NCBI GenBank assembly: GCA_031254795.1
Contig: JAIRTS010000290.1
Span: forward strand, 1-15,139
Direction: 5' to 3'
DNA length: 15,139 bases
Origin: Treponema sp.
Lineage (GTDB): Bacteria; Spirochaetota; Spirochaetia; Treponematales; Breznakiellaceae
Position numbers and translations under genes: made by a program. Shown here in pieces: positions 7,121 through 14,301 of the stretch. The notes below the pieces were generated by a model that ran no database searches, had not been told where the DNA came from, and saw only the letters and a list, made by a program, of their open reading frames with translations. Positions within the stretch are counted from its first letter, which is position 1. Each line of letters opens with the position of its first letter.

Positions 7121-8071
7121 TCAGGCTTTGCCATAAGTCAAATTATCGACAGCCACAAACTGTACGGCCGCTGGTTTAACCTCAACCGTAATGTTGGTGT
7201 CAAAGAAGATTTCTCCGTCAGCCTGTATTTGCAACGGCTGTTCAGACCGTATTTCAAGTTTCTTTGCCTGAAGCAGTTTGCAATTGGATGGAGTTTTCCC
7301 TTTAACGTAGTTTGGCAAGACGAATAGTGTGCCGATGGCGCCTAAAGGTTTAAACAGCAACGTATGCAGAATGCCGTCATCTGGACGCGCCATAGGGATT
7401 GCGCTTTTGTCGCCGCCGTAACAGGGACCGTTTGCGATGTTTATGGCGCTGTATTCTCCACTGAAGTCTACGTCGTCAATGATGATATTGTACCGTTGGA
7501 ACAGGACGTTATGGTCAAATAAGGCGGGTAAAGCGCTTATGGAGAACAAGCGATTATAGAGAAAGCTAACACGATTGAGCAACCCGGAATGTTTTCTGCT
7601 AAAGCTGTTCATGTTGACAACCGCAAGCGATTCCATTCCAATAGTGAGCGTGTTGATCGCATAATTGCTACCGAAGCTAATAACATCCGTAGGCAGGGTT
7701 TTCGCGGAAACCAACGCTCCTATATCCTTGAAAAGGGACATTTTGTCTGTACCAAACACACGGAGAAAATCATTGGTTTTTCCGTAGGGAACCGCCGCCA
7801 GTTCCATATTGGGAAGTCCTACAATGCCATTTAGACAATCAAACAGTATGCCGTCGCCGCCTATGGCATAGACGCGCACCGTCTCATTTTCGTCAGCGGT
7901 CGTCACTTCTCTTTTTATAATGCCGATGGCGTCGCGTGGAAAATACGAAGTCTGAATGGAAAAGTGAGGCTTTTCCTGCTTTCTGAAAAACTGTCCAATG
8001 GTGTCAATAATATACTCCATCTGTGTCTTTTGAGCAAACGACTTGGGGTTAAAAACAAAGACATGCTTCAT
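7121..8071 (-). CDS. Diacylglycerol kinase-like lipid kinase (YegS/DagK family)
   Basis: The 316-residue protein belongs to the diacylglycerol/sphingosine kinase catalytic family, which phosphorylates membrane lipids with ATP on the cytoplasmic face. It starts with the strand-loop FVFNPKSF (canonical NPxSG), has the nucleotide-binding GGDG at 71-74 in VYAIGGDGILFDCLNGI, and PYGKTNDFLRVFG at 95-107 in place of the usual GTGNDFAR. A C-terminal beta domain with NGPCYGGD and LQIQADGE resembles known members. The Ile after GGDG (usually Thr) and the Lys-Thr in GKTND are departures, so the substrate may differ. No signal peptide is seen. The gene lies 13 bases after cheX and 14 before the kinase gene, so it is in the signalling operon. 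There is no clear Shine-Dalgarno before the ATG at 8071. Confidence 0.85.
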   Translation of the reverse strand: MKHVFVFNPKSFAQKTQMEYIIDTIGQFFRKQEKPHFSIQTSYFPRDAIGIIKREVTTADENETVRVYAIGGDGILFDCLNGIVGLPNMELAAVPYGKTNDFLRVFGTDKMSLFKDIGALVSAKTLPTDVISFGSNYAINTLTIGMESLAVVNMNSFSRKHSGLLNRVSFLYNRLFSISALPALFDHNVLFQRYNIIIDDVDFSGEYSAINIANGPCYGGDKSAIPMARPDDGILHTLLFKPLGAIGTLFVLPNYVKGKTPSNCKLLQAKKLEIRSEQPLQIQADGEIFFDTNITVEVKPAAVQFVAVDNLTYGKA

Positions 8072-8084
8072 AGCGTTTCGCCAA

Positions 8085-8555
8085 TTATTGTACTATTTCA
8101 ATCGCAACGAGGAGGGTGAATATATCGTCCTCGAAGACCTTAAATGGTATGCATAAAATCCGCGTCTGATTGCCAGGCCACTTGACTGCATGTCCACCCC
8201 CCTGAATAATAGTAGGAAGAGAGATGATCATTCTCATGCTTTCCTCAAGCTTCTGTTTTACATTGCCTGCGATGATGTTGACGATTTCGCCAATCGCGTC
8301 GGCCACATCGTCATCCATTTTCGTATGAGGGGCGCCGGTAAGCATGTCGGTGAGCTTGATAGCCAGATTTTGCTGCATAGAGACAATCACGGCCCCTCTC
8401 GCTTCGCCGGTGAGTCCGATAACCGCCGAAATGTCATTGTCGGCAATGGAATCTTTTTCCAAAAAGTACGGCGTCTTCGCGCTTATTTCTATGTTTATGA
8501 AGTCCTTAAAGACGCTTAAACACACATCAACAAACGGTTTAATATACTGTTCCAT
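8085..8555 (-). CDS. cheX: CheX-type CheY-phosphate phosphatase
   Basis: This 156-residue cytoplasmic protein dephosphorylates phospho-CheY and so resets the signal. It has the CheC/CheX/FliY fold pattern: an N-terminal helix, a strand segment ISAVIGLTGEARGAVIVSM (42-60), the LADML-like helix IKLTDMLTGAP, and the catalytic helix DAIGEIVNIIAGNVKQKL (87-104) with the Glu90-x-x-Asn93 pair expected to act on the receiver. A single catalytic helix and this length fit CheX rather than CheC. The ATG at 8555 is preceded by AAAGGAAAG. The gene lies 20 bases downstream of the CheY gene, its likely partner. CheX is common in spirochaetes; this copy is tied to a membrane kinase rather than to flagellar chemotaxis genes. 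It may therefore serve a separate pathway. Confidence 0.9.
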   Translation of the reverse strand: MEQYIKPFVDVCLSVFKDFINIEISAKTPYFLEKDSIADNDISAVIGLTGEARGAVIVSMQQNLAIKLTDMLTGAPHTKMDDDVADAIGEIVNIIAGNVKQKLEESMRMIISLPTIIQGGGHAVKWPGNQTRILCIPFKVFEDDIFTLLVAIEIVQ

Positions 8556-8575
8556 AATCTTTCCTTTGCTTTAGT

Positions 8576-8956
8576 TCATTTATTGAGAATTTTCGACAGT
8601 TTTTCCTTGAAAATTTGAGAATTCACCGGTTTTGTAAGATAATCCGTGGCTCCATTTTTCAAAGCCTCAATGACATTGTACTTCGCGGATTCGCTCGTCA
8701 CCATAACAATGGGGAGTGTTTTGTACTTGTCCATCACTCGCACCTTTTTCAGGAAATCTATTCCCGATAATTTAGGCATGTTCCAATCCAACAGCACCAG
8801 ATCGACCGGACACATGCTCAGTTGTTCCAGCGCATTTTCTCCGTCGCTGGCTTCAATAAAACTACAGGTAACTTGCATGTCAGAGAACATGCTTTTTACC
8901 GTATTTCTCATGATTCGAGAATCATCCACTATCAACACCGTTAAATCAATCGCCAT
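8576..8956 (-). CDS. cheY: Stand-alone CheY-like response regulator receiver
   Basis: This 126-residue receiver has no output domain and signals through protein contact. The phosphorylation set is complete and even numbered as in E. coli CheY: acidic pair Asp11-Asp12, phosphoacceptor Asp57 in VLLDWNMP, Thr87 in VMVTSES, and Lys109 in LTKP. The start chosen is the ATG at 8956, with AAAGGA about six bases upstream. A longer frame to 9055 adds 33 residues with no receiver homology and no ribosome site. It is the first gene of a tight operon with cheX, a lipid kinase and a membrane CheA-like kinase. The natural donor is the Hpt histidine of that kinase and the natural phosphatase is CheX. Whether it also reaches the flagellar motor cannot be told from sequence. 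Confidence 0.93.
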   Translation of the reverse strand: MAIDLTVLIVDDSRIMRNTVKSMFSDMQVTCSFIEASDGENALEQLSMCPVDLVLLDWNMPKLSGIDFLKKVRVMDKYKTLPIVMVTSESAKYNVIEALKNGATDYLTKPVNSQIFKEKLSKILNK

Positions 8957-9032
8957 ATGAATTCCTTTTACAAATCCAAAAATTTTACGCTCGCTATAGA
9001 GCTTTTTTGAAGGGCAGGAGGAAACGCAGATT

Positions 9033-9068
9033 AAAGCCCGCTTTTCCACTTGCAACTATGGCGGCTTT
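9033..9068. repeat. Leader hairpin containing the 12-base repeat core
   Basis: AAAGCC and GC (9033-9041, one bulged base) pair with GCGGCTTT (9061-9068) around a 19-base loop. The left arm (9034-9045) is an exact copy of a 12-base core seen twice more near 13.57 and 14.02 kb. It lies in the presumed leader of the cheY operon. The 215 bases between the GGDEF and cheY genes hold no other gene. Confidence 0.4.
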
Positions 9069-9127
9069 TTCACAATCTACCGACTATCAGGCGCATCTGG
9101 AGAAAGCCGCTATACCATTCGGGTTTC

Positions 9128-9136
9128 AGTATAACA
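9128..9136 (-). promoter_or_regulatory. Probable extended -10 promoter of the cheY operon
   Basis: On the minus strand TATACT (9133-9128) is preceded by TGT, giving the extended TGn-TATAAT-like -10 element. The region 16-18 bases upstream is T-rich but has no good -35. Transcription would start near 9121 and produce a leader of about 165 bases before cheY. Confidence 0.35.
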
Positions 9137-9171
9137 CACATTTCCAAAAAAGAAAGCGTTTTTTACATCCT

Positions 9172-9906
9172 TTACAAATTTATTTTGAGGTCTTCGCCTT
9201 CACCAAAAGAGGCGACCTTGTTTCTGCCGGAGTTCTTCGCCTGGTAAAGCGCCTGATCCGCATGATTGATGAGTTTTTCTATAAACGCCTCATTTATGCC
9301 GCCTGTGACATCCTCATCCTCAATAGAGGCGACGCCAAAACTCGCCGTTATGAAAGCGGGACCCGTCTCAAGCTGTACCGGCGAGGTTTCAAGCATTCTC
9401 CTGAACCGTTCGGCTATGGCAATGCCGGTTTTTTTCGTCGCGTTGTCAAAAAAGAAGAGAAATTCTTCGCCGCCGTAACGTCCAAGAAAATCGTTCTTTC
9501 TCATAGACGCGCTTATCAATTCAACCAGATGGCGCAACGCCTTATCACCCGATACATGCCCATACGTGTCGTTAAATTTTTTGAAGAAATCAAGATCCAT
9601 CATCACGACGCCGCACGACGTGTGATTCCTCACGTTTTTCGCTATTTCAACGAGAAGCTGCTCCATAAAAGCCCGGCGATTTACAGCGCCGGTGAGCGGA
9701 TCATGATTCGCCAAGTACTGAAGGTGGGTTTCCCGTTCCTTAAACACCCTCTCCTCAGACTTCATACCGGAAAGCATTTTCCGTATGGACATGAGCTCAT
9801 CATAAAGCTCACAAAATTTCGGCATACGGACGAATTCCTCATCAAGTTCAGGGGGAGGATCGTCTTTCAGCAGTCTTAGAATGTATTCCAGCATTTTATC
9901 TGCCAT
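9172..9906 (-). CDS. Soluble GGDEF diguanylate cyclase
   Basis: The protein makes the second messenger c-di-GMP from two GTP. From the ATG at 9906 it has 244 residues: an N-terminal helical region of about 60 residues with a short coiled-coil-like stretch (probable dimerisation), then a GGDEF domain from HDPLTG (68-73). Metal-binding DLDFFKKFND begins at Asp104, and the active-site loop is GGEEF at 145-149. RKND at 136-139 lies exactly five residues before the GGEEF and forms the inhibitory I-site, so product feedback is expected. There is no sensory or membrane domain, so control must come through the N-terminus or expression. A TTG at 9927 would add seven residues; neither start has a clear ribosome site. 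TATAAT boxes lie 5-15 bases upstream of the ATG. The gene sits just downstream of mfd. Confidence 0.92.
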   Translation of the reverse strand: MADKMLEYILRLLKDDPPPELDEEFVRMPKFCELYDELMSIRKMLSGMKSEERVFKERETHLQYLANHDPLTGAVNRRAFMEQLLVEIAKNVRNHTSCGVVMMDLDFFKKFNDTYGHVSGDKALRHLVELISASMRKNDFLGRYGGEEFLFFFDNATKKTGIAIAERFRRMLETSPVQLETGPAFITASFGVASIEDEDVTGGINEAFIEKLINHADQALYQAKNSGRNKVASFGEGEDLKINL

Positions 9907-9910
9907 AGTT

Positions 9911-9921
9911 ATTATATTATA
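9911..9921 (-). promoter_or_regulatory. Overlapping -10 boxes before the GGDEF gene
   Basis: On the minus strand two overlapping TATAAT hexamers (9921-9916 and 9916-9911) lie just before the ATG at 9906. Spacing to TAGAAC at 9944-9939 is 17 bases, but that is a poor -35. If used, the leader would be only about three bases long. The gene could also be transcribed by read-through from mfd. Confidence 0.35.
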
Positions 9922-9945
9922 TCCCAAACCAATAAAAAGTTCTAC

Positions 9946-12900
9946 CTATCCAGACAGCGCAAACAGCTTTTCTCTGATAAATTCGCTTTTTTCTTTGAGT
10001 CCTATGGCTCCGGTCGTGAGTGTCACCACATTCGCCTGCTTGGGATCGATCTTCACCTTGCCGCCAGACTCCTTCAAGAGCCGAATCAGCCGATCCACAC
10101 TCAGCTTCGCCACTTTGTTGAACGTGATCCGCGCAAGCCCCTCCCGTTCCCGCAACGAGGAAACGCCAAGTTCGCGGCAAATGATGCGTATTTCGGCAAG
10201 GGAAAGAAGGCTCAACACCTCGTCGGGCAAGGGTCCGAAGCGGTCGAACAACTCGTCGATGATGTGGTCTTTGTCAGCTTTTTCCCGTACTGCCGCAATC
10301 TTCTTGTAGAATTCCATTTTGGTTTGGGCGGAATCAATGTACGAATCCGGAATAAAGCCCGAATACTCAAGATCAAGCAAGGTTTCGTTTTCGCTTTCAT
10401 AATCCGCGTCCTCAAGCCGTCGCACCGCCTCGTCCAAAAGCCGCATGTACATGTCAAAGCCCACCGAGTAGATGTCGCCGCTCTGCTCCTTGCCTAAAAG
10501 ATTGCCCGCGCCCCGTATCTCCATGTCCTTCATGGCGATTTTAAAGCCGGAGCCAAGGTCAGTAAAGTCGGAAATAGCCTGCAAGCGTTTCATGGCGGTT
10601 TCATTCGGCGTCGTGTTTTTGGAATAGAACAGGTAGGCGTACGCAAGCCGGTCGGAACGCCCGACTCTGCCGCGCAGTTGGTAGAGCTGGGATACGCCGT
10701 ATTTGTCCGCCTGATCTATGATGATGGTGTTCACATTCGGAATGTCGATGCCGTTTTCAATGATAGTGGTTGATACAAGCACATGAAAGCCTCCGTGAAT
10801 GAACCGGCGCATTACGTCTTCCAATTCATGCGCGTCCATCTGTCCATGAGCCGTGTCAATCAGCATTTCCGGCGCGAGCCGCTCCAGATGTATCCGCACG
10901 TCGCGTAAATCTTCTATTCTATTGTGGAGGAAAAACACCTGTCCGCCGCGCTTGACCTCGCGCCGGATTGCGTCGACTATCATTTCCTCATTGTATTCAT
11001 CTATGACGGTCTCTATCGGCAGCCTGTTGCGGGGCGGCGTGGCGAGGAGGCTCATGTCCCGTATTTTGAGGAGGCTCATGTGCAGAGTGCGCGGGATGGG
11101 AGTCGCGGACAACGTGAGGCAGTCAACGTTGGTCTTGAGTTCTTTGAGCTTCTCTTTGTCTTTAACTCCAAACCGCTGCTCCTCATCAACCACAATAAGT
11201 CCAAGATTTTTGAAAAAAACATCTTTCTGAATGACCCGGTGCGTGCCAACCAGCAGATCGATCTCGCCCTTTCCAACTTGTTTAAGAATTTCCCGCGTGT
11301 TTTTTCTGTCTACAAACCGCGAAAGCATGGACACTTTCACCGGAAACCGGGAGAAACGCTCCTTGAAATTTTCAAAATGTTGCTCCGCGAGCACGGTGGT
11401 TGGCGCGAGAAACACCACCTGTTTGCCCGCCATGATCGCCTTGAAGCAGGCGCGCACCGCGACTTCGGTCTTGCCATAGCCCACATCTCCGCATACGAGT
11501 CTGTCCATCGGCGCCACGCTTTCCATATCCGCTTTGATCTCTTCGACACACCGCAACTGATCTTCGGTCTCGTCAAACGGAAAAGAGGCTTCAAACATGG
11601 TCTGCCATTCGGTGTCTTGCGGAAACGCGAAGCCCACCGACGCCTTGCGTCTGGAGTACAAGTCGATAAGTTTTCGCGCCAGATCCTCAGCGGCTTTTTT
11701 CACGCGGTTTTTGCGGTTTTCCCATGACTTTGAGCCGAGGTTGTCGAGCCTCGGCGCTTCACCCTGATTTCCGATGTACCGTTGCACGAGATTCACCTGT
11801 TCAATCGGCACGAAAATCGTTTCCTCATCCGCATACTCGATCTTGATATAGTCCCGTTCATGTCCCAGCGCGCGGATTCGGTCGATGCCCTTGAAAAGAC
11901 CGATTCCGTAATTGATATGCGCCACATAATCGCCGGGCGTGAGATCGACAAACGTGTCGATGGCAACGCTTCGCGCTGTTTTCAGCGAACGGGGCGGTTG
12001 CCTGCGAGAGTATCCGGTGCGTCCAAAAATCTCGTTTTCCTGAACCAGCATGAACTTGCAGCCGCTCAGGGCGAATCCTGACGAGACGGGGAGGGTTATG
12101 ACCTGAAGGGACGCCGGGGAGCGGCGATCCGGGCCGCCCATCCCGAGCCGTTTTCCCTGTTCGGCTTTTTCCCCGCCTTTTGCGCCGCCTTTTATGCCAC
12201 GTTCCCCGCCGCGTGGAACGCCGCCTTCCGCGTCCTGTTCGCTCTCCACTATGCTCCGTATTCGGTCCGCCTGCACATCGCTTTCCGCGGCAATGGTTAT
12301 TTCCCAGCCGTCTTTCATAAGGGCGCCGAATTCTTCTTTCAAATAATTGATATTGCCGAAAAAACTCCTCGGCGGATCCGCTTCCGCGGAAAGACGCGGC
12401 GCGGCGCAGGACGCGGCGTCCTTGCCAAAGATCTTCAAGCCCATGAATGACACGCCTCGCCTCGCCTCTTTCTCAAGCGCGCTGAAATTGAGCAGCACAC
12501 GTTCCGGCCTGGGAACCTCCCGCTCCCGTTTCGCCTTGAGGTAAAAACTCTCGTACTCCCGCGCAAGGCTTTCTTCCGCGTTGACAAGCCGCTCTTTGTC
12601 AAAGAAATACACCGCGCCGCCTTGTACATAGTCGAGAAGCGTGGCGGGTTTCTCAAAAGCAAGGGGAAAAAGCATTTCTTCGCCGGCGGCGGCGCGTTTT
12701 GCAATGAGTTCTTCTATAATGGCCGCGCCGCCGCCTGCAAACTCATCGAACAGCGCGAGATTGCCGCTCAAGACATCAATGCGGTCATCCGTCCAGATGA
12801 TCTCTTTGAACGGACGCAAGCGCAATGCCGCGACCTTTTCTCCGCCGCTTTGATCTTCCGGGTTGAATTTTTTGATGGATTCAATCACGTCAAAATCGAA

Positions 12901-13491
12901 AAGCACGCGATAAGCGTCGTCATCACCGGGCATAAACACATCCAGCACCTCGCCGCGCAACGCAAACTCCCCATGAGCCTGCGCTTTCGGCGTACGGATG
13001 TAGCCGTATTCCGCCAATTTTTCGGCGACATCCATTGTGTTGACTTTCTCTCCGGTTTTGAATGTCAGCGACAGGCTTCTAAGGTACTCAGGCGGCGGCG
13101 CCGGCATAAGAAACGCGCGTTCCGGCGCGATGACGCACCCCGCGTCTCCCCAAGCCATTTCGGACAACACCCTCGCCCGTTCCCCAAACACCGAGGCAAA
13201 GGAAACCAGCGGCCTATACGCGATGGTTTCCCACCACGGCAATATTGACGCTTTGACGCCCAGAGCTTCAAGGTTTGCCGCCAAATCCACCGCGTCAAAC
13301 TCTGTGGGAACAACGGCCAGCGAGGTTTGAGACAACGGCTCTTCTTTCAGAAGCAGCGCGAGCAGAAAAGCCGGAAGAGTTCCTTCCGCCTTTTCTATTT
13401 CCAACGGGAAGCGGGCGTTTTTGTACGCTTTTATAATAGAAGAAACCGCGCCGGCTTCTTGTATTTTTTTCAGAATAGGGGCTATAGCCAT
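9946..13491 (-). CDS. mfd: Transcription-repair coupling factor Mfd
   Basis: This ATP-driven DNA translocase pushes stalled RNA polymerase off lesions and recruits UvrA/UvrB. The 1181 residues hold the expected modules. The UvrB-like N-terminal part includes EYGYIRTPKAQAHGEFALRG near 161-180. The RNA-polymerase-interacting domain is at about 515-575 (DLTPGDYVAHINYGIGLFKG). The translocase core has Walker A GDVGYGKTE (668-676), DEEQ (769-772), SATPIPRT (795-802) and the helicase C-lobe TTIIENGIDIPNVNTIIID with QLRGRVGRS (938-946). The TRG-like segment around SDFTDLGSGFKIAMKDMEIRG (974-994) and a C-terminal D7 domain (about 1050-1170) follow. A Gly/Lys-rich insert (about 416-462) before the RNA-polymerase domain is unusual. 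Full length is near 1150, so the gene is intact. The ATG at 13491 has only a weak ribosome site and a TATAAT box 15 bases upstream. Confidence 0.97.
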   Translation of the reverse strand: MAIAPILKKIQEAGAVSSIIKAYKNARFPLEIEKAEGTLPAFLLALLLKEEPLSQTSLAVVPTEFDAVDLAANLEALGVKASILPWWETIAYRPLVSFASVFGERARVLSEMAWGDAGCVIAPERAFLMPAPPPEYLRSLSLTFKTGEKVNTMDVAEKLAEYGYIRTPKAQAHGEFALRGEVLDVFMPGDDDAYRVLFDFDVIESIKKFNPEDQSGGEKVAALRLRPFKEIIWTDDRIDVLSGNLALFDEFAGGGAAIIEELIAKRAAAGEEMLFPLAFEKPATLLDYVQGGAVYFFDKERLVNAEESLAREYESFYLKAKREREVPRPERVLLNFSALEKEARRGVSFMGLKIFGKDAASCAAPRLSAEADPPRSFFGNINYLKEEFGALMKDGWEITIAAESDVQADRIRSIVESEQDAEGGVPRGGERGIKGGAKGGEKAEQGKRLGMGGPDRRSPASLQVITLPVSSGFALSGCKFMLVQENEIFGRTGYSRRQPPRSLKTARSVAIDTFVDLTPGDYVAHINYGIGLFKGIDRIRALGHERDYIKIEYADEETIFVPIEQVNLVQRYIGNQGEAPRLDNLGSKSWENRKNRVKKAAEDLARKLIDLYSRRKASVGFAFPQDTEWQTMFEASFPFDETEDQLRCVEEIKADMESVAPMDRLVCGDVGYGKTEVAVRACFKAIMAGKQVVFLAPTTVLAEQHFENFKERFSRFPVKVSMLSRFVDRKNTREILKQVGKGEIDLLVGTHRVIQKDVFFKNLGLIVVDEEQRFGVKDKEKLKELKTNVDCLTLSATPIPRTLHMSLLKIRDMSLLATPPRNRLPIETVIDEYNEEMIVDAIRREVKRGGQVFFLHNRIEDLRDVRIHLERLAPEMLIDTAHGQMDAHELEDVMRRFIHGGFHVLVSTTIIENGIDIPNVNTIIIDQADKYGVSQLYQLRGRVGRSDRLAYAYLFYSKNTTPNETAMKRLQAISDFTDLGSGFKIAMKDMEIRGAGNLLGKEQSGDIYSVGFDMYMRLLDEAVRRLEDADYESENETLLDLEYSGFIPDSYIDSAQTKMEFYKKIAAVREKADKDHIIDELFDRFGPLPDEVLSLLSLAEIRIICRELGVSSLREREGLARITFNKVAKLSVDRLIRLLKESGGKVKIDPKQANVVTLTTGAIGLKEKSEFIREKLFALSG

Positions 13492-13505
13492 AAAAACCTG
13501 CCGAA

Positions 13506-13511
13506 ATTATA
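13506..13511 (-). promoter_or_regulatory. -10 box before mfd
   Basis: On the minus strand a perfect TATAAT (13511-13506) precedes the ATG at 13491. No good -35 hexamer is seen at 16-18 bases. The expected mRNA leader is about eight bases long. Confidence 0.35.
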
Positions 13512-13572
13512 ATGAGCCTCTCCCCAAACACGCGGAGCGGCAGTTTTGGGAAATCCGTCTTGGATTTAAGAG

Positions 13573-13597
13573 AAAAGCGGGCTTTTAGCCGCTTTTT
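13573..13597. terminator. Symmetrical terminator-like hairpin with 12-base repeat core
   Basis: AAAAGCGG (13573-13580) pairs perfectly with CCGCTTTT (13589-13596) around the loop GCTTTTAG. Because A and T runs flank the stem on both sides it would end transcription in either direction. It lies 82 bases upstream of the mfd start, so it could insulate mfd from transcription entering from the right. A degenerate direct copy is at about 13873-13915. Confidence 0.45.
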
Positions 13598-13675
13598 CCA
13601 AAGCCAATCCCACCGAACCGGAGGCTCGCCCCAACCCGAATGTAGCTCGCGTTTTGGGAATGGCTCCAATGTGTT

Positions 13676-13701
13676 GACATGTTAAGAGAGCCTCTCATGT
13701 C
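13676..13701. repeat. Bulged inverted repeat
   Basis: GACATG (13676-13681) pairs with CATGTC (13696-13701), and inside it AGAG (13685-13688) pairs with CTCT (13692-13695). A three-base bulge sits on the left arm. This could be a protein-binding palindrome or an RNA hairpin. Confidence 0.4.
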
Positions 13702-13760
13702 ATGAATGTCTCGTGAAACAATTCGCTTCAAGTAAGGATATAGATGAAGGAACACGCGCC

Positions 13761-13788
13761 AGCGGCGCAAAGCGGCGCAAAGCGGCGT
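13761..13788. repeat. Decamer tandem repeat, about 2.8 copies
   Basis: AGCGGCGCAA occurs twice in perfect tandem (13761-13780), followed by a partial third unit AGCGGCGT. GCGCC just upstream can also pair with GGCGC of the first unit. The array is too short and has no spacers, so it is not a CRISPR. Confidence 0.7.
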
Positions 13789-13872
13789 AGGCGGCTCCTC
13801 AAATTGGTGGTAGTATACGATGTTACGATAAAAAAATCTATTACATCCAAGATGCGCGAACGATCCCGCAGC

Positions 13873-13915
13873 TTTAAGTGGAAGAGCGAGCTTTGACCGC
13901 TTCTCCCCAAACCTA
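13873..13915. repeat. Diverged second copy of the terminator-like element
   Basis: The stretch aligns with 13566-13607 at roughly three-quarters identity, in direct orientation about 308 bases away. Both copies share the opening TTAAG, the core GAGCGAGCTTT (compare AAGCGGGCTTT), CCGCTT and the trailing CCAAA. The inverted-repeat pairing is only partly kept in this copy. Confidence 0.45.
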
Positions 13916-13939
13916 TGAAAGTCCTTTTTCATCGAAAAC

Positions 13940-13961
13940 TTCGGTTCTCGTATTAACCGAA
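13940..13961. repeat. Perfect 7-bp inverted repeat
   Basis: TTCGGTT (13940-13946) and AACCGAA (13955-13961) form a perfect stem around an eight-base loop. A small TTTTC-ATC-GAAAA hairpin lies just before it (near 13926), and a further 7-bp inverted repeat, TCCTGAA/TTCAGGA (13965-13971 and 13992-13998), follows directly. Confidence 0.5.
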
Positions 13962-14145
13962 TCATCCTGAAAAAGGCTCAACTGCAACGAATTCAGGAAA
14001 TCAACCGGCTCCCGTGGGAAGCCCGCTTTTACCATGACCGCCGTAATGCCTCATAACTAAATTGCCGGACCAAACTACTATGGTTCCAGCCCCAAAGGGC
14101 AGGGATAATGGGATTAGAAGGATGGTAACACAAAAGGGTCTTGAA

Positions 14146-14202
14146 GGGAACGCGGAGATCAACTACCTTGAGACCAATTCGCCGGTAGTCGCCGCCGTTC
14201 CC
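14146..14202. repeat. Long imperfect hairpin (16 paired bases)
   Basis: GGGAACGCGG (14146-14155) pairs with CCGC-bulge-GTTCCC (14192-14202). After a small internal loop, ACTACC (14162-14167) pairs with GGTAGT (14184-14189), leaving a 16-base apical loop. On either strand this would make a stable structured RNA or a cruciform. It is 105 bases before the restriction gene. Confidence 0.5.
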
Positions 14203-14272
14203 GGAGAAGGCAGTTCCGCATAAGGTGAAGTTTATGCAACATGAACCCAATCGCTTTAATTTGTCGATGGTA

Positions 14273-14301
14273 GTTACAAAACTCTCTTTTTGTGATATAA
14301 A
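14273..14301 (+). promoter_or_regulatory. Probable promoter of the restriction-modification gene
   Basis: GTTACA (14273-14278) and TATAAA (14296-14301) are 17 bases apart, matching the consensus at four and five of six positions. Transcription would start at or next to the ATG at 14307. An inverted repeat CTCTTT/AAAGAG (14284-14289 and 14299-14304) overlaps the -10 box and could be an operator. Confidence 0.45.

Noticed and set aside
8957..9055. N-terminal extension of CheY by 33 residues
   Set aside because: The extra residues show no receiver homology; the ATG at 8956 has a good ribosome site and gives a normal-length CheY.
9007..9879. Long open frame on the + strand, antisense to the GGDEF gene
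   Set aside because: It is a shadow of a strongly conserved gene, with no domain and no ribosome site.
10924..11727. Long + strand open frame antisense to mfd
   Set aside because: It mirrors the codon structure of the conserved helicase core; its composition (many His, Arg, Phe) is typical of antisense shadows.
12622..13248. 208-codon + strand frame antisense to the 5' part of mfd
   Set aside because: Same reasoning: no recognisable domain and fully inside a well-supported gene.
13761..13788. CRISPR-like short repeats
   Set aside because: The units are adjacent decamers without spacers, and no cas gene is present.
13585..13965. 126-codon minus-strand frame in the gene-poor interval
   Set aside because: It spans several inverted repeats and the tandem decamer, has no ribosome site or known domain, and its residues look like translated repeats.
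14029..14250. 73-codon minus-strand frame covering the long hairpin
   Set aside because: No ribosome site or recognisable family. It could be a remnant of a coding repeat, but the evidence is too thin to call a gene.
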